Shown: one piece after another, positions 55,138 through 64,000 of the stretch | Position numbering within the stretch: the first letter of the stretch is position 1 | How the letters are laid out: each line of letters begins with the position of its first letter | NCBI GenBank assembly: GCA_017848965.1 | Contig: JAFIHA010000043.1 | Location: 124,001 to 188,000 of the forward strand | Length of the DNA: 64,000 nucleotides | From: Dechloromonas aromatica (nom. nud.) | GTDB lineage: Bacteria; Pseudomonadota; Gammaproteobacteria; Burkholderiales; Rhodocyclaceae | Direction: 5' to 3' | Notes under the pieces: model-generated | Seen by the model: the letters and a program-made list of their open reading frames with translations, nothing else | What the model was told of the DNA's origin: nothing | Database searches by the model: none | Position numbers and translations under genes: made by a program

Positions 55138-58100
55138 CACAGCCCCATCGCCATCCGGTATCGGTCAGACACTTCATTCGCAAACTCTTCGCCGCGCATC
55201 GTTCTCGCCTGGCTGACTGCCGCCATCCTCATTTGCGGCGTCACTACGACCGGCGGAACCCTGCCCTGCATCAGTGCCGCGATGTTCTGTTGCGATACGT
55301 TCGACAGTCGCAGGGTTTGCATGACCTGCATCTTCGACAGTCCGGCGGACTCGGCGGCGCCGATCAGCCGTCGCATCTCGATAAAGGCCTTCTCCTGCTT
55401 TGCTGCTGCCCTGGCTTTCGCGTCTTCGATGTCGATTTCAGACACCGAGTTGGCATCCCTGAGCGTGTCGGAAAGCGTTTTCCGTGCTTCTGCAATGGCA
55501 TCGGTGAATTCGAATGAGCGATAGTAAAGCGCCGTCTTCGGTTCGACGGTTGTTGCCCGCCAGCCACCCAGCGCGACAAGTTCATCCTCCATGCTGTACG
55601 GCTGCCCGCTCGGCTTGCGAACATCGGCCGCAGCCTTGGTGATTCGCTCGATGTTGCCGACAAAACCAGGTTGCAGCGCTTTGCGCAGATGGTCAGCGAT
55701 GTCGACGGCCTGATCTATTGCGCCATCATTCTCCTTGTAGACCTTTCCTCCGCTCTGCTTCTGGTTTGCAACAGCTTCGAAGATCGCCCCGGCGGTAATG
55801 TCAGCCCCGAGGAACGGCTCAAGCATGCCGCGCAGCCCGCTTGCCAGAGAGTCCTCCCATGGCTGGTCGCGCATCATTGCCGTAATCGGGCGCTTCCAGT
55901 AGCCATACGGATCAAGGAACGACATGTCGAAATAGCGCAGATTCCCCTTCTCGTCGCGGCCGGCAAAGAGGAATGTCGAATTCTTCTGCCACTCTGGCGC
56001 CAGATCACGGATAGCCTCTTCTTCGTCATCATCGACGCCGACCATCGCCTTGCTCAGTGCGGATAGCGCCCAGAATGCCGCAGAAACAAACGCCATGCCT
56101 GCAGCCCGGCGCATGCCAAGTTCGCGGAGCTTGGGGTTGTCGCTCTTGAGGTCTGACGCAACCGTGCGCAGCATGTTGCTCGAGGTTCGGATAATTTCTG
56201 CCGGGAAGCTGACGAACGTTCCGGCCAGCGGGAAACGAGACAGCCACTGCACACCGCGGCCGACCATGCTATAGGTCGGGTAGGTGTTGCGGATTCTATT
56301 CGCCGCCTCGAGCTCGGCATCTTGCAGCGACAGGCCCGCTTTCATCAGCCCGGATTTTTCGTTCTCGAAGCCGATGATCTTCCAGAAATCATCGCCGAAT
56401 GCATAGAACCCCTGTGCCATCTGGTTGGCCTTGCGGAACCAGCGAACGGCATCGCCCTTGTCGCTGCTCAGCAGTTCTTCCATCTTTGCGTCTTCAAGAA
56501 GCCTGGCCATCTCGCCGGCGTATGGCGTGTCATAGACGACGCCAAGCTGCTTCAGGTGCCGCAGGTATTTCAGATCGTTTCCGGTTGCCTTCTGCGAGAC
56601 TTGCTCACGAAAAGCGGCAATGCTCTTCTTCATCTGCGTCAGGTCGAAGTGACCATTGGCCAGGCTGAAGAACATGGCGGACTGCCAGTTGCGCATGGCG
56701 GTCGTCGGGGAGAGGACGGTTTTCCCGTATTTCACGATGCCGTTTGCCCGGACGATGGCCCGATACAGTTCGCTCATCTGCTCTTTGCCCATCGCATCCT
56801 TGAATGCCTGGGCGATCTCCGGGAACGTCCAAAGCCCGTTGAGCGGTGAGTAGACCTCCGAGCCTTCTGCAGCGATTTGCGTGGTTGCCGCCGGCGGACG
56901 GTCCTTTCCTTCGAAGAAGAATGAGCCCATCCCGATGTCGCGCACGCGATCGAGGAATCTGGTATTCCAGATCAGGCGCCCCATCTTCGTGGCTGACTTA
57001 GTGAAGTTCAGTCGCGCATCCGAATACTCGCCGAGCAGCGCGCGGATCTCTGCTGGAACATCCTTGCGGCGCATCAAGATGCTCAGGTCTTTCGCGCCGA
57101 GTTTGCTCTCTGCGATGAAGGCCTCCATCGAGTCGTAAGCCGTACCGTTCTTCAGGATCTCGTGAAGCGTTACCTCGGAAAGCTGGGCCGCCTTGGCATC
57201 GGTTTCGCCAGAATCGACGTAGCCTTTCTTCAGGTAGGCGCGTGCCGAATTCAAAACCGAGGTCGGCACCTTCTCGAACCACTTCGGATCGTCGAACGCC
57301 TGATAGCTTCGATGGACGTAGCGCCCGATGTTGCCCTTGATCTTCTCGTAAAGCTCAATGTCGTTGATGGCCTGCGCGGCATCGCTTGCCTTCCCGGTTT
57401 CGATGGCGCGCTCCATCTTTGCATCGATCTTGTCCTGGATGATTTTCAGGTACTCGGAAGACATGCCGTCGATGTACTGACGCATGGCCACAGCGGCGGC
57501 CTTGGTTGCGTCCGGCAGGCCTGCCGGAACGCTGCCGGCCAGCGCCTCGGAAATCTGGCTCATCTGGGCGTCACTCAGCTTGTCGAAAGACACGCCGAAA
57601 TCGGATTTCGCTGCCCGTTCCAGGCCGCCGATCAGGTGGCGAATGTCGAATTCGACCGCCTGAAACTCGGAATCGCGTTTGATCTTCTCGGCAAATACCG
57701 ACTGCGGAAGCAAGCCGCCCGGGGACAGATAGCGGCGTAACTGCGTCTTCGCCTTCGTCCACAGCGATTTGTCTTGCTCGCGCAAACGGGCGTTTTCTGC
57801 GGCGAACGGATCGGATTCGTCGAGCGTCGGGCTTCCTGCCATCCTGCGGCCGGCGTTGCGCATCTGGTCGATGATGCTTTCGTTTCGGCCGATGGTTGCG
57901 GTACGGGACTCCATCGCTGTTCCGCGAGAAGCAAACACCGCATCCCGCCCAGCCGGCGAACGCTCCAGATTTGCCCCGCTGCGAACATGATACCCAGCCA
58001 ATTCAACCAGCCGGCGCACGTCAGCCATCGTCGGCTCAAGCTTCAGACCGAACGCCTTGGCGGCATTCTTCAGCCAAACCCTGATCCGTGCCATCGCCAT

Positions 58101-61100
58101 TCTGAACCAGCCAACATTCGGCATCGTTTCAGCCATGCGAGCCAGGACTTCTTGCGCAACTTCGGCATCACTGGCTTCGGGGTACAGGCGGCGAACGGCA
58201 TCGACGGTTTCGTAGTTCGCATCACCGGGCAGCGGGTCATAGTTCAGCGGCTGGCCAGACGTTGCGCGTTTCAGGACCGTTTCCAAAAGACTCGAGAACT
58301 GATCGCCCATCATGTTGGCTAGGCCAGCATGGCCCACCGCCTCATGCATCAGAACCTGCCACGCCCGCTGCCTGGTCGGCAGGTTCGAGGCAACCAGGTA
58401 GATGATGCCTTCGCGGTCGTGATAGACGCCCTCGGCGTAGGGGCTGGGGCGGAAGAATTCCGGGATATCGTCGCGCGAATACACCACGCGGATGTCGAGC
58501 GCTGCGGCGCCGGCGTACTCGGCGCGGAACCGGTCGGCGGTTTTTTGGACGATGTTGAGCGCGAATTTCTGTTGGGCGTTGAGCGGATTTTGATCGACGC
58601 GGGACTCTCTGCCGCCTTCATCGCCGTTGAATTTCAACGCATCTTGGAGTATCTTGGAAATGCCTCCTGAGATGACTGTCCCAGACCGCTTGGATACTTC
58701 GGTATCGGCACTGGATTGGCTGGATCGAAGGAGGCTTTCTTTTGTCGTGACGCTGTGCAGGTACATGCGCTGCGTGTTGACGTCGCGATGAACAAGAACG
58801 GTGACAATATCGTCAGCCCCATTAATCACCACGGGGCCGGAGATATAGATCGAATCCATGTCGCCTCTGCGTTCGAGGTGGGCGATGACGCCGTTTTCAA
58901 TAACCTCAGGAACCGCCTTGAAGGCAACCGCCTTGAATGGATTCAAGCTGTGGCCGATGGAATCTCGAACGGATCGTTCGTCCATCAGAACCTTTCCGAG
59001 CGCTGAATTGTTGGCGTAGAAACCGTAATCCCTGAAGATCCCAACAGCCCACTCTCTCAGCCTTGCCTTGCCAAGATGCGGGGCTTCTGATGTCTTCAGG
59101 ATAGCCAGGGGTTCGCCGGTCAGAACTCGATTTATCTCTGCCAAGTTGGCGACAATCTCTTCGCCAACCTTAGTGTTTCCACCAGAAGCTGCTGTAGATG
59201 CGGCGCGGGACTCGAAATTCTTCCCGGTAGAACCGGAAGTCGTTTCGCGATTTTCCGGCTTGTCGACCACAACCATTCGCGCATTCACCCCGGTATTCAC
59301 CGGCAACGACGGATCAAGGAAGGTGCCTTCCTCAAGCTTCTCCGAGGTTCCGCCTACCGCCTCCAGCCATTCACGGAACGCCTGCGCCTTCCTGTCCTGG
59401 CCGTAGAACACCCCTTCTCCCATGATCGCCACCAGGCGCCCGCCGGGCTTGAGCAACGAATAGGCGTGCTGAACATGCTCGGCGTCGCGCCGGTTCGAGA
59501 ACGGGGGGTTCATGATGATGCGGTCGTAGCCGCTGTTGTAGCCGTTCTTGCGCACACCTTCGAGCTCGTCACGGTCGCGCCACTCGCGCTGCCGCTCGTC
59601 CTTGCCAAGCGGAACAAATCCGACCCGGTTGCTACCCATGCCACCTGACCCGCGCATGATCCCCTCGACACCATCCTTGTCGCGAAACACGTCGCCGTAG
59701 GTGAAGCCGCGCGGTGACAGGTCAAGGAAGTCGCTCCCGACGACGTTGAATCCCTTCGCCTCCAGAAGTTCGCGGCGGTCTCCGTTGAATTCCACGACAT
59801 CAGGATCGACGCCGGCCACGTCGCGAATCTGCTCGGCGATATGTCCCATGCCGGCTGACGGCTCCAGAACGGCCATGCCTTCGCTGATTTCAGCCGCTTC
59901 GATCATTGCTTTCGCCGTTTCTGCCGGCGTCGGGAAAAAGTCCAGTCCGTCATTGGCGCGCCCGATCATGGCGCGCTCCATCTGCTTGATGCGATCCGGG
60001 GCGACCGGCGACTCCTGTAGCGCGATGAACTCTCGCAGAGCCGAACGAAACTCGGCCGGCGTCTCGATACCTAGCGCCTTCCAGCGGGCTCGCTCGGCGG
60101 CGACGCTCTCGAAGACGTGCGGCATCGTCACCTTGCCTTTGCCCAGCGCCTTGACCTTGGCGACGATTTCCTCGCCAGCCTCGGCATTCAGGGTGATGCG
60201 CTTGTCCGGATCGCCTTGCCACAATCCAGCCTCGCGGGCCATTTCCGGCCCCATGATGACCAGATGCTCGCCGCGCTTGAACGAAACCGTCGTCGCCTTT
60301 CCCTTGAATCCGGAGCGCGCAATGGCGGCCTCGGCCTTGTCTGCAGTCGGGAATACGGCCGGTTGCTTTTCGTCGCCGCCTTCGCGCTTGGCCGAGAACA
60401 CCGAAACCTTGTGCAGATTCTCCTTGGCGAACTTCTGGTAGGCGTCGGTCACATCGTCGGCAACCTTGAGGATACGCTGCCCCAACTGCTTGGCCCCGTC
60501 GATCTGCAACAGGTCGCGGCCCAGGCGTGCCAGGTCTGAACGGTCGGCGGTGAATGTCGGCCAGCGCGCGTAATCGGCCGTCTCGGCGGTCGGCTTCTCG
60601 CCGCGATGACGCTCCTGCTCCAGATAGCTGTCGTACTTTTTGCGTAGCTCGTCGTACTTTGCCAGTTTCACCGTCGAGCGCATCATTTCAACCTGCGCCT
60701 TCTGGCGCACGCGATCGAGGAACTTTGTCGTTCCGGCGCTGATTGCTTCGGCGATGTTGCGCATGGTCCCGGCCAGCGCTTTGTCGGAATTGGCGGCGGC
60801 CTCTGCCGAGGCAGCAAAGCGGGCACGGCGGGCGGTGTTGGCCTTGCGCTCGCGGCCAAGGCTTTCGTCGGCCCGTTCTTCAAGCCGGTCAGCCATTTCG
60901 TTCAGGCGCTCGACAGCCGACTGGCTGCGATCGTCAGCAAAGGCATCGCGCCGCTCGGCAATCGCCTCCTTGGCGGCCGTCGTATCGCCGCCCAGGTATT
61001 GCAGGAATGCCGCGGCATTCTCGCGCGTCTTGAACTGGAATCCAGGAACGGCGCCATTGCCACGGAACGACGAATACCAGCCGCCAAGGCGTTTGGCGTT

Positions 61101-64000
61101 GGCGTTCCACTCGTTGTAAATATCGCGATCGACGCGCTCTGCCGCTTTGACCACGAACAGCGGAACACCAGTCTTGGTGTGCTTCGTCTCGATGATGTCG
61201 CCGGTCGTCGTCTGCGCAGCGGCACGCACGTCGGTCTTGCTCGCCTCGGCCGACGCCGACCGCCGGCCACGCGACTCTTCGGCAAGCAGCATATCGAAGC
61301 GGGCGCGCTGCTCAGGCGTCAGTTCAAACCTGGCTTCCTCGACTGTCTTTCCGCTGTCGACCTTGGGCTGCATCAGCCGGCGGAAGTCCTCCAGCGTTTT
61401 CGGGTCGGCAATGGACTTGGCCACCTCGTCGCGGCGCTGCTCGCGCTCGGCACGGTTCGCCTTGATCTTGGCGGCGTAGGCGGCCAGCGATTCAGGCGTC
61501 GCCGCATCGACGCGGGCCTGGAGCGCCTTGACCTTGGTTGTCACCCAATCCACGCCGCCGCCCAGCGCGTAGGAAATCGACTCGCCCATGATGAAGTTGT
61601 CGAGCATGGCCGCATAGGCGGCCTTGACGATTTCCGGCTTCGTCTCACTCTTGTAGCGGGCCCCAAACATCGGGCCGCCAGACCGAAGCAACTCGTCTTT
61701 CTTGAACTTCGACAGCTCGGCCTCGATGGCTGCGCGGTTGTCTCGAACCATGGCGAATGCCGCTTTCAGTTCATCGACGGAAAGCTCTCCATCAAACAGC
61801 TTGGCGATGTCTGCGTTGTGCTGATCGACAAGGCTCAGGGGGCCGGAATCGGATGGCGGCTCTTCCGCTGCCGTCCGGCTGGCGCGAATCTCATCGACCG
61901 CCGCCCGCAGCTTCTCCTTGTCTCCATCGAAAAGAATCCTGGCAATGTCGAACTTGTTATCGGTCAAGTCAGTTGCATCGACAGTAACGCTCGAAGGGTA
62001 GCCGGCCTTGTCCAGAGAAACCCTTGCAACCGGATATTTCCCGAACAGGGTGCCGTCACCCTTCTTGAAATCCAGCAGCTTGCCGAGTAGCGCATGAAGA
62101 TCGGCCTTTTTCTTGGCAGCCTTGTCCGCCTTGGCCTGCTGCTCGGCAGCGATCTGCTCCGGCGAGCGCGCCGCACGAATGGCGCGGACACCGCTTTCGA
62201 TTGCGCCCTTCTGCCAGTCGGTGAATTCCTGCTCGGCCCGATCCAGCGCAGAGCCACGCCGACCGGCCTGAGCAGCGTTGAACTTGTTGCGGCCAGCGAC
62301 CGCCGATGAAACAACCGTTTCTCCAACCCGCATGACACGATAGCGGCGCGTCTTGTACTCTGCCTTGAAGTCATCCAGCAGCTTGGCGGCAAGCGCCTTC
62401 TGTTCTTCGCTTTCTGCTTTCTCTCCGACCTTCTCGGCAAATGCTTCGGACGCCTTGTCGAACCAAGCCTGCTCCATCTTTACCTTGTCACCAAGGCCAC
62501 CAAGTGAGCGGTGCGCGTAGCCGGCGCGAATCTTTGCCGGATCGAGTTTGTCGGCAGACTCGACCTGTTCGTTTTCCGCCGTTTTTTTCACAGATTCGCC
62601 TGACGTGTTCGTTTTTTGCGGAATTTTCGACACGTCTTCCGGCTTGGATTGATCCCGCTTTGCTTCTTGCGCGCCGGAGTTCGCTTCTTCCTCGGCCTTC
62701 ACCGCCTCGTCAAATGCAGCCATCTGGCGCTGCCCGTACTGAAGCGTGATTTCTCCCTTCGTAAGCCGATCTTTCAGCGATTCATACAGCGCTTGGCGAG
62801 ACGCTTCCGACAGGTCTTTGACCGGTTCGACAAGGCCGAAAGATTCTGCCGGCGGAGTGGTTACCGCCGGGGTTTGTGCGGCTACTTCTTCTTGCCGCCG
62901 CCCTTCTTGCATCCCATTTTTGGGCTCCTTCTGCTGTTGCTGCGCACCGGCCGGCGCGGCTTCGGCATTCTTGATCAGGTTCTGATTTTCAGCCGGTGTT
63001 TTGGCTGGAATCGTTGCGGCAGAAGGAGATGCGTTTTTGATCGCTATTTGATCGCCGGTTGCAGCGGATGGCGCGCCGACCGCATTGGTTGAACTAGGGA
63101 ACTCGTTGGCAAGCGCCACAAGATCATCAATCGGAGCGTCGAACCTGATGATGTCGATCGCTTCGCCATTCTCGCGCTTAGCTAGCCATTGATGATGACC
63201 ATCCAGGACGTATCCATCCGACGAAACAAGGATCGACCTGTCTCCGCCTTCAAACCTGAGCGCCTTCCTGACCTTTCCAGGAGAAAACTCAGCCTGTGTT
63301 GGGCGCAAGCTATCTGCGGCAACCGTCTCCTGTTGATGCGTCACGCCGCGGGCTTTCATGAACTGAGTCATGGCGCCTCTGTGCTCGGCCTTGATCTGCG
63401 GCATCGATGCACGGGGAACGCCAAGCGAACCAGACTCCGGTGGGAACGATGCCCATTCTCCGGTGGTCTTGCTTGCGGCTACCCGGCCGCCAGCCGGCGC
63501 AACTTGCGCGCCATCCGCTTGCGCCGCTTTTTGAGCCACTTGTTCAGGTTGGGCAGCATTCAATGCACTCCCGGCGCCGCCGGCATTTCCCACAGTGCCA
63601 GCCGCTCGCATGCCTGGTACAGGTGCTCCGGCATTTCCACCTCTTCCTCGGGCGATGCTGCGCACAGGCTGTGCATTTCTGACGCCTCCTGCTGCGACAT
63701 CACCCCGTCCTTGATCGCTGACCGCATCCACTTGGGTAGCTGCATTTCCGGCCTCCGTCTTGTTGATCATCTTCGCCCGCGCCTCGCGCACCGCGGCGAA
63801 TTCTTCGGCGTTCAGCTTGCGCCTCTTCCCGGTCGGGGAAACCAGCGTCTTGTTGAGCGCCAGCTTCCAGCCCTGAGACAGAAGGCTGACGGCTTCGCCA
63901 ATCTTGTCGCGGCCTGAATCACTCTGCATCGCGCTGGCGGTCGATCTTTCGCGGATGCCAAGGCTTGCGGCGTCCAGTTCATTCGGAGCCGCCGGCGCGG
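55137..64000 (-). CDS. Giant phage-type polyvalent protein (5' partial)
   Basis: At least 2,950 residues, open to the right edge; an internal ATG at 63929 is not needed, as the frame continues upstream with protein-like sequence. Residue numbers below count from that ATG. Near 190-275: ParB/sulfiredoxin-like (VAADSLRPTQAEF, DGYVLDGHHQWLAKRENG). Long Ala/Glu/Lys-rich coiled parts follow. Near 1330-1530: N6-adenine-type methyltransferase (AVLEPSAGMGHIAEQI, IIMNPPFSN). Near 1630-1760: an LPD23-like domain (IYISGPVVING, VLVHRDVN). Near 1860: HEAVGHAGL, a metallopeptidase-like motif. Near 2570: PLAGTFVSFPAE, then one hydrophobic segment (AFVSAAFWALSALSKAMVGV). The mix fits the large polyvalent proteins of phages and mobile elements, thought to be injected with the DNA. 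Confidence 0.85.
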   Translation of the reverse strand, partial: APAAPNELDAASLGIRERSTASAMQSDSGRDKIGEAVSLLSQGWKLALNKTLVSPTGKRRKLNAEEFAAVREARAKMINKTEAGNAATQVDAVSDQGRGDVAAGGVRNAQPVRSIARGRGGNAGAPVPGMRAAGTVGNAGGAGSALNAAQPEQVAQKAAQADGAQVAPAGGRVAASKTTGEWASFPPESGSLGVPRASMPQIKAEHRGAMTQFMKARGVTHQQETVAADSLRPTQAEFSPGKVRKALRFEGGDRSILVSSDGYVLDGHHQWLAKRENGEAIDIIRFDAPIDDLVALANEFPSSTNAVGAPSAATGDQIAIKNASPSAATIPAKTPAENQNLIKNAEAAPAGAQQQQKEPKNGMQEGRRQEEVAAQTPAVTTPPAESFGLVEPVKDLSEASRQALYESLKDRLTKGEITLQYGQRQMAAFDEAVKAEEEANSGAQEAKRDQSKPEDVSKIPQKTNTSGESVKKTAENEQVESADKLDPAKIRAGYAHRSLGGLGDKVKMEQAWFDKASEAFAEKVGEKAESEEQKALAAKLLDDFKAEYKTRRYRVMRVGETVVSSAVAGRNKFNAAQAGRRGSALDRAEQEFTDWQKGAIESGVRAIRAARSPEQIAAEQQAKADKAAKKKADLHALLGKLLDFKKGDGTLFGKYPVARVSLDKAGYPSSVTVDATDLTDNKFDIARILFDGDKEKLRAAVDEIRASRTAAEEPPSDSGPLSLVDQHNADIAKLFDGELSVDELKAAFAMVRDNRAAIEAELSKFKKDELLRSGGPMFGARYKSETKPEIVKAAYAAMLDNFIMGESISYALGGGVDWVTTKVKALQARVDAATPESLAAYAAKIKANRAEREQRRDEVAKSIADPKTLEDFRRLMQPKVDSGKTVEEARFELTPEQRARFDMLLAEESRGRRSASAEASKTDVRAAAQTTTGDIIETKHTKTGVPLFVVKAAERVDRDIYNEWNANAKRLGGWYSSFRGNGAVPGFQFKTRENAAAFLQYLGGDTTAAKEAIAERRDAFADDRSQSAVERLNEMADRLEERADESLGRERKANTARRARFAASAEAAANSDKALAGTMRNIAEAISAGTTKFLDRVRQKAQVEMMRSTVKLAKYDELRKKYDSYLEQERHRGEKPTAETADYARWPTFTADRSDLARLGRDLLQIDGAKQLGQRILKVADDVTDAYQKFAKENLHKVSVFSAKREGGDEKQPAVFPTADKAEAAIARSGFKGKATTVSFKRGEHLVIMGPEMAREAGLWQGDPDKRITLNAEAGEEIVAKVKALGKGKVTMPHVFESVAAERARWKALGIETPAEFRSALREFIALQESPVAPDRIKQMERAMIGRANDGLDFFPTPAETAKAMIEAAEISEGMAVLEPSAGMGHIAEQIRDVAGVDPDVVEFNGDRRELLEAKGFNVVGSDFLDLSPRGFTYGDVFRDKDGVEGIMRGSGGMGSNRVGFVPLGKDERQREWRDRDELEGVRKNGYNSGYDRIIMNPPFSNRRDAEHVQHAYSLLKPGGRLVAIMGEGVFYGQDRKAQAFREWLEAVGGTSEKLEEGTFLDPSLPVNTGVNARMVVVDKPENRETTSGSTGKNFESRAASTAASGGNTKVGEEIVANLAEINRVLTGEPLAILKTSEAPHLGKARLREWAVGIFRDYGFYANNSALGKVLMDERSVRDSIGHSLNPFKAVAFKAVPEVIENGVIAHLERRGDMDSIYISGPVVINGADDIVTVLVHRDVNTQRMYLHSVTTKESLLRSSQSSADTEVSKRSGTVISGGISKILQDALKFNGDEGGRESRVDQNPLNAQQKFALNIVQKTADRFRAEYAGAAALDIRVVYSRDDIPEFFRPSPYAEGVYHDREGIIYLVASNLPTRQRAWQVLMHEAVGHAGLANMMGDQFSSLLETVLKRATSGQPLNYDPLPGDANYETVDAVRRLYPEASDAEVAQEVLARMAETMPNVGWFRMAMARIRVWLKNAAKAFGLKLEPTMADVRRLVELAGYHVRSGANLERSPAGRDAVFASRGTAMESRTATIGRNESIIDQMRNAGRRMAGSPTLDESDPFAAENARLREQDKSLWTKAKTQLRRYLSPGGLLPQSVFAEKIKRDSEFQAVEFDIRHLIGGLERAAKSDFGVSFDKLSDAQMSQISEALAGSVPAGLPDATKAAAVAMRQYIDGMSSEYLKIIQDKIDAKMERAIETGKASDAAQAINDIELYEKIKGNIGRYVHRSYQAFDDPKWFEKVPTSVLNSARAYLKKGYVDSGETDAKAAQLSEVTLHEILKNGTAYDSMEAFIAESKLGAKDLSILMRRKDVPAEIRALLGEYSDARLNFTKSATKMGRLIWNTRFLDRVRDIGMGSFFFEGKDRPPAATTQIAAEGSEVYSPLNGLWTFPEIAQAFKDAMGKEQMSELYRAIVRANGIVKYGKTVLSPTTAMRNWQSAMFFSLANGHFDLTQMKKSIAAFREQVSQKATGNDLKYLRHLKQLGVVYDTPYAGEMARLLEDAKMEELLSSDKGDAVRWFRKANQMAQGFYAFGDDFWKIIGFENEKSGLMKAGLSLQDAELEAANRIRNTYPTYSMVGRGVQWLSRFPLAGTFVSFPAEIIRTSSNMLRTVASDLKSDNPKLRELGMRRAAGMAFVSAAFWALSALSKAMVGVDDDEEEAIRDLAPEWQKNSTFLFAGRDEKGNLRYFDMSFLDPYGYWKRPITAMMRDQPWEDSLASGLRGMLEPFLGADITAGAIFEAVANQKQSGGKVYKENDGAIDQAVDIADHLRKALQPGFVGNIERITKAAADVRKPSGQPYSMEDELVALGGWRATTVEPKTALYYRSFEFTDAIAEARKTLSDTLRDANSVSEIDIEDAKARAAAKQEKAFIEMRRLIGAAESAGLSKMQVMQTLRLSNVSQQNIAALMQGRVPPVVVTPQMRMAAVSQARTMRGEEFANEVSDRYRMAMGL

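Overview
The window is chromosomal DNA from a GC-rich betaproteobacterium, most likely Rhodocyclales (Azonexus, Dechloromonas or Azospira type). The evidence is the block lepA-lepB-DUF4845-rnc-era-recO-pdxJ-acpS-nagZ, EarP next to an EF-P with Arg32, uvrC-pgsA followed by a tRNA Gly/Cys/Leu cluster, and the order yceD-rpmF-plsX-fabHDG-acpP-fabF. The genus is inference; there is no rRNA here.

Layout. (a) 1-4.5 kb is an accessory patch: the end of an AAA ATPase fused to a methyltransferase, a convergent HEPN-like hypothetical gene, and an IS256-family element. (b) 4.5-13.2 kb holds a methionine-uptake operon (metN-metI-metQ) that runs into mtnD, a degenerate EAL protein, a phenylacetate-CoA-ligase-type enzyme followed by a small hydrolase, a molybdopterin oxidoreductase and a DUF1178 gene. 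(c) 13.1-16.1 kb is uvrC-pgsA and four tRNA genes (Gly-Cys-Gly-Leu) behind a near-consensus promoter. (d) 16.1-21.4 kb holds earP-efp, then argC, an ABC-F ATPase and rlmA. (e) 21.4-29.9 kb holds a subtilase autotransporter, a LysE exporter with an Asp/Glu racemase, glutathione peroxidase with a methyltransferase, arfB, and nagZ-acpS-pdxJ. (f) 29.9-36.2 kb is a toxin-antitoxin pair wedged between pdxJ and recO, then era, rnc, DUF4845, lepB and lepA. (g) 35.9-40.8 kb is the envelope-stress operon rpoE-rseC-mucD-glutaredoxin, then nadB and ygfX. (h) 40.8-46.9 kb is the fatty-acid synthesis cluster. (i) 47-54.8 kb holds maf, an RsmI-like methyltransferase, sppA, a Rieske protein, a HAD phosphatase, rluC, rne and a low-Mr tyrosine phosphatase. 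(j) 55-64 kb is one giant reading frame, open to the right edge, encoding a phage-type polyvalent protein, followed by a 46-codon gene. It is the end of a prophage or phage-like element.

Most of the core is normal. The parts that stand out are: the TA module bracketed by a 13-bp direct repeat exactly at the recO-pdxJ junction; an rpoE operon with no rseA/rseB; the giant phage protein and its tiny partner; the ATPase-methyltransferase fusion; the joining of methionine import to acireductone dioxygenase; and three terminator-like hairpins placed directly before lepA, plsX and fabF, which may set expression steps inside operons.
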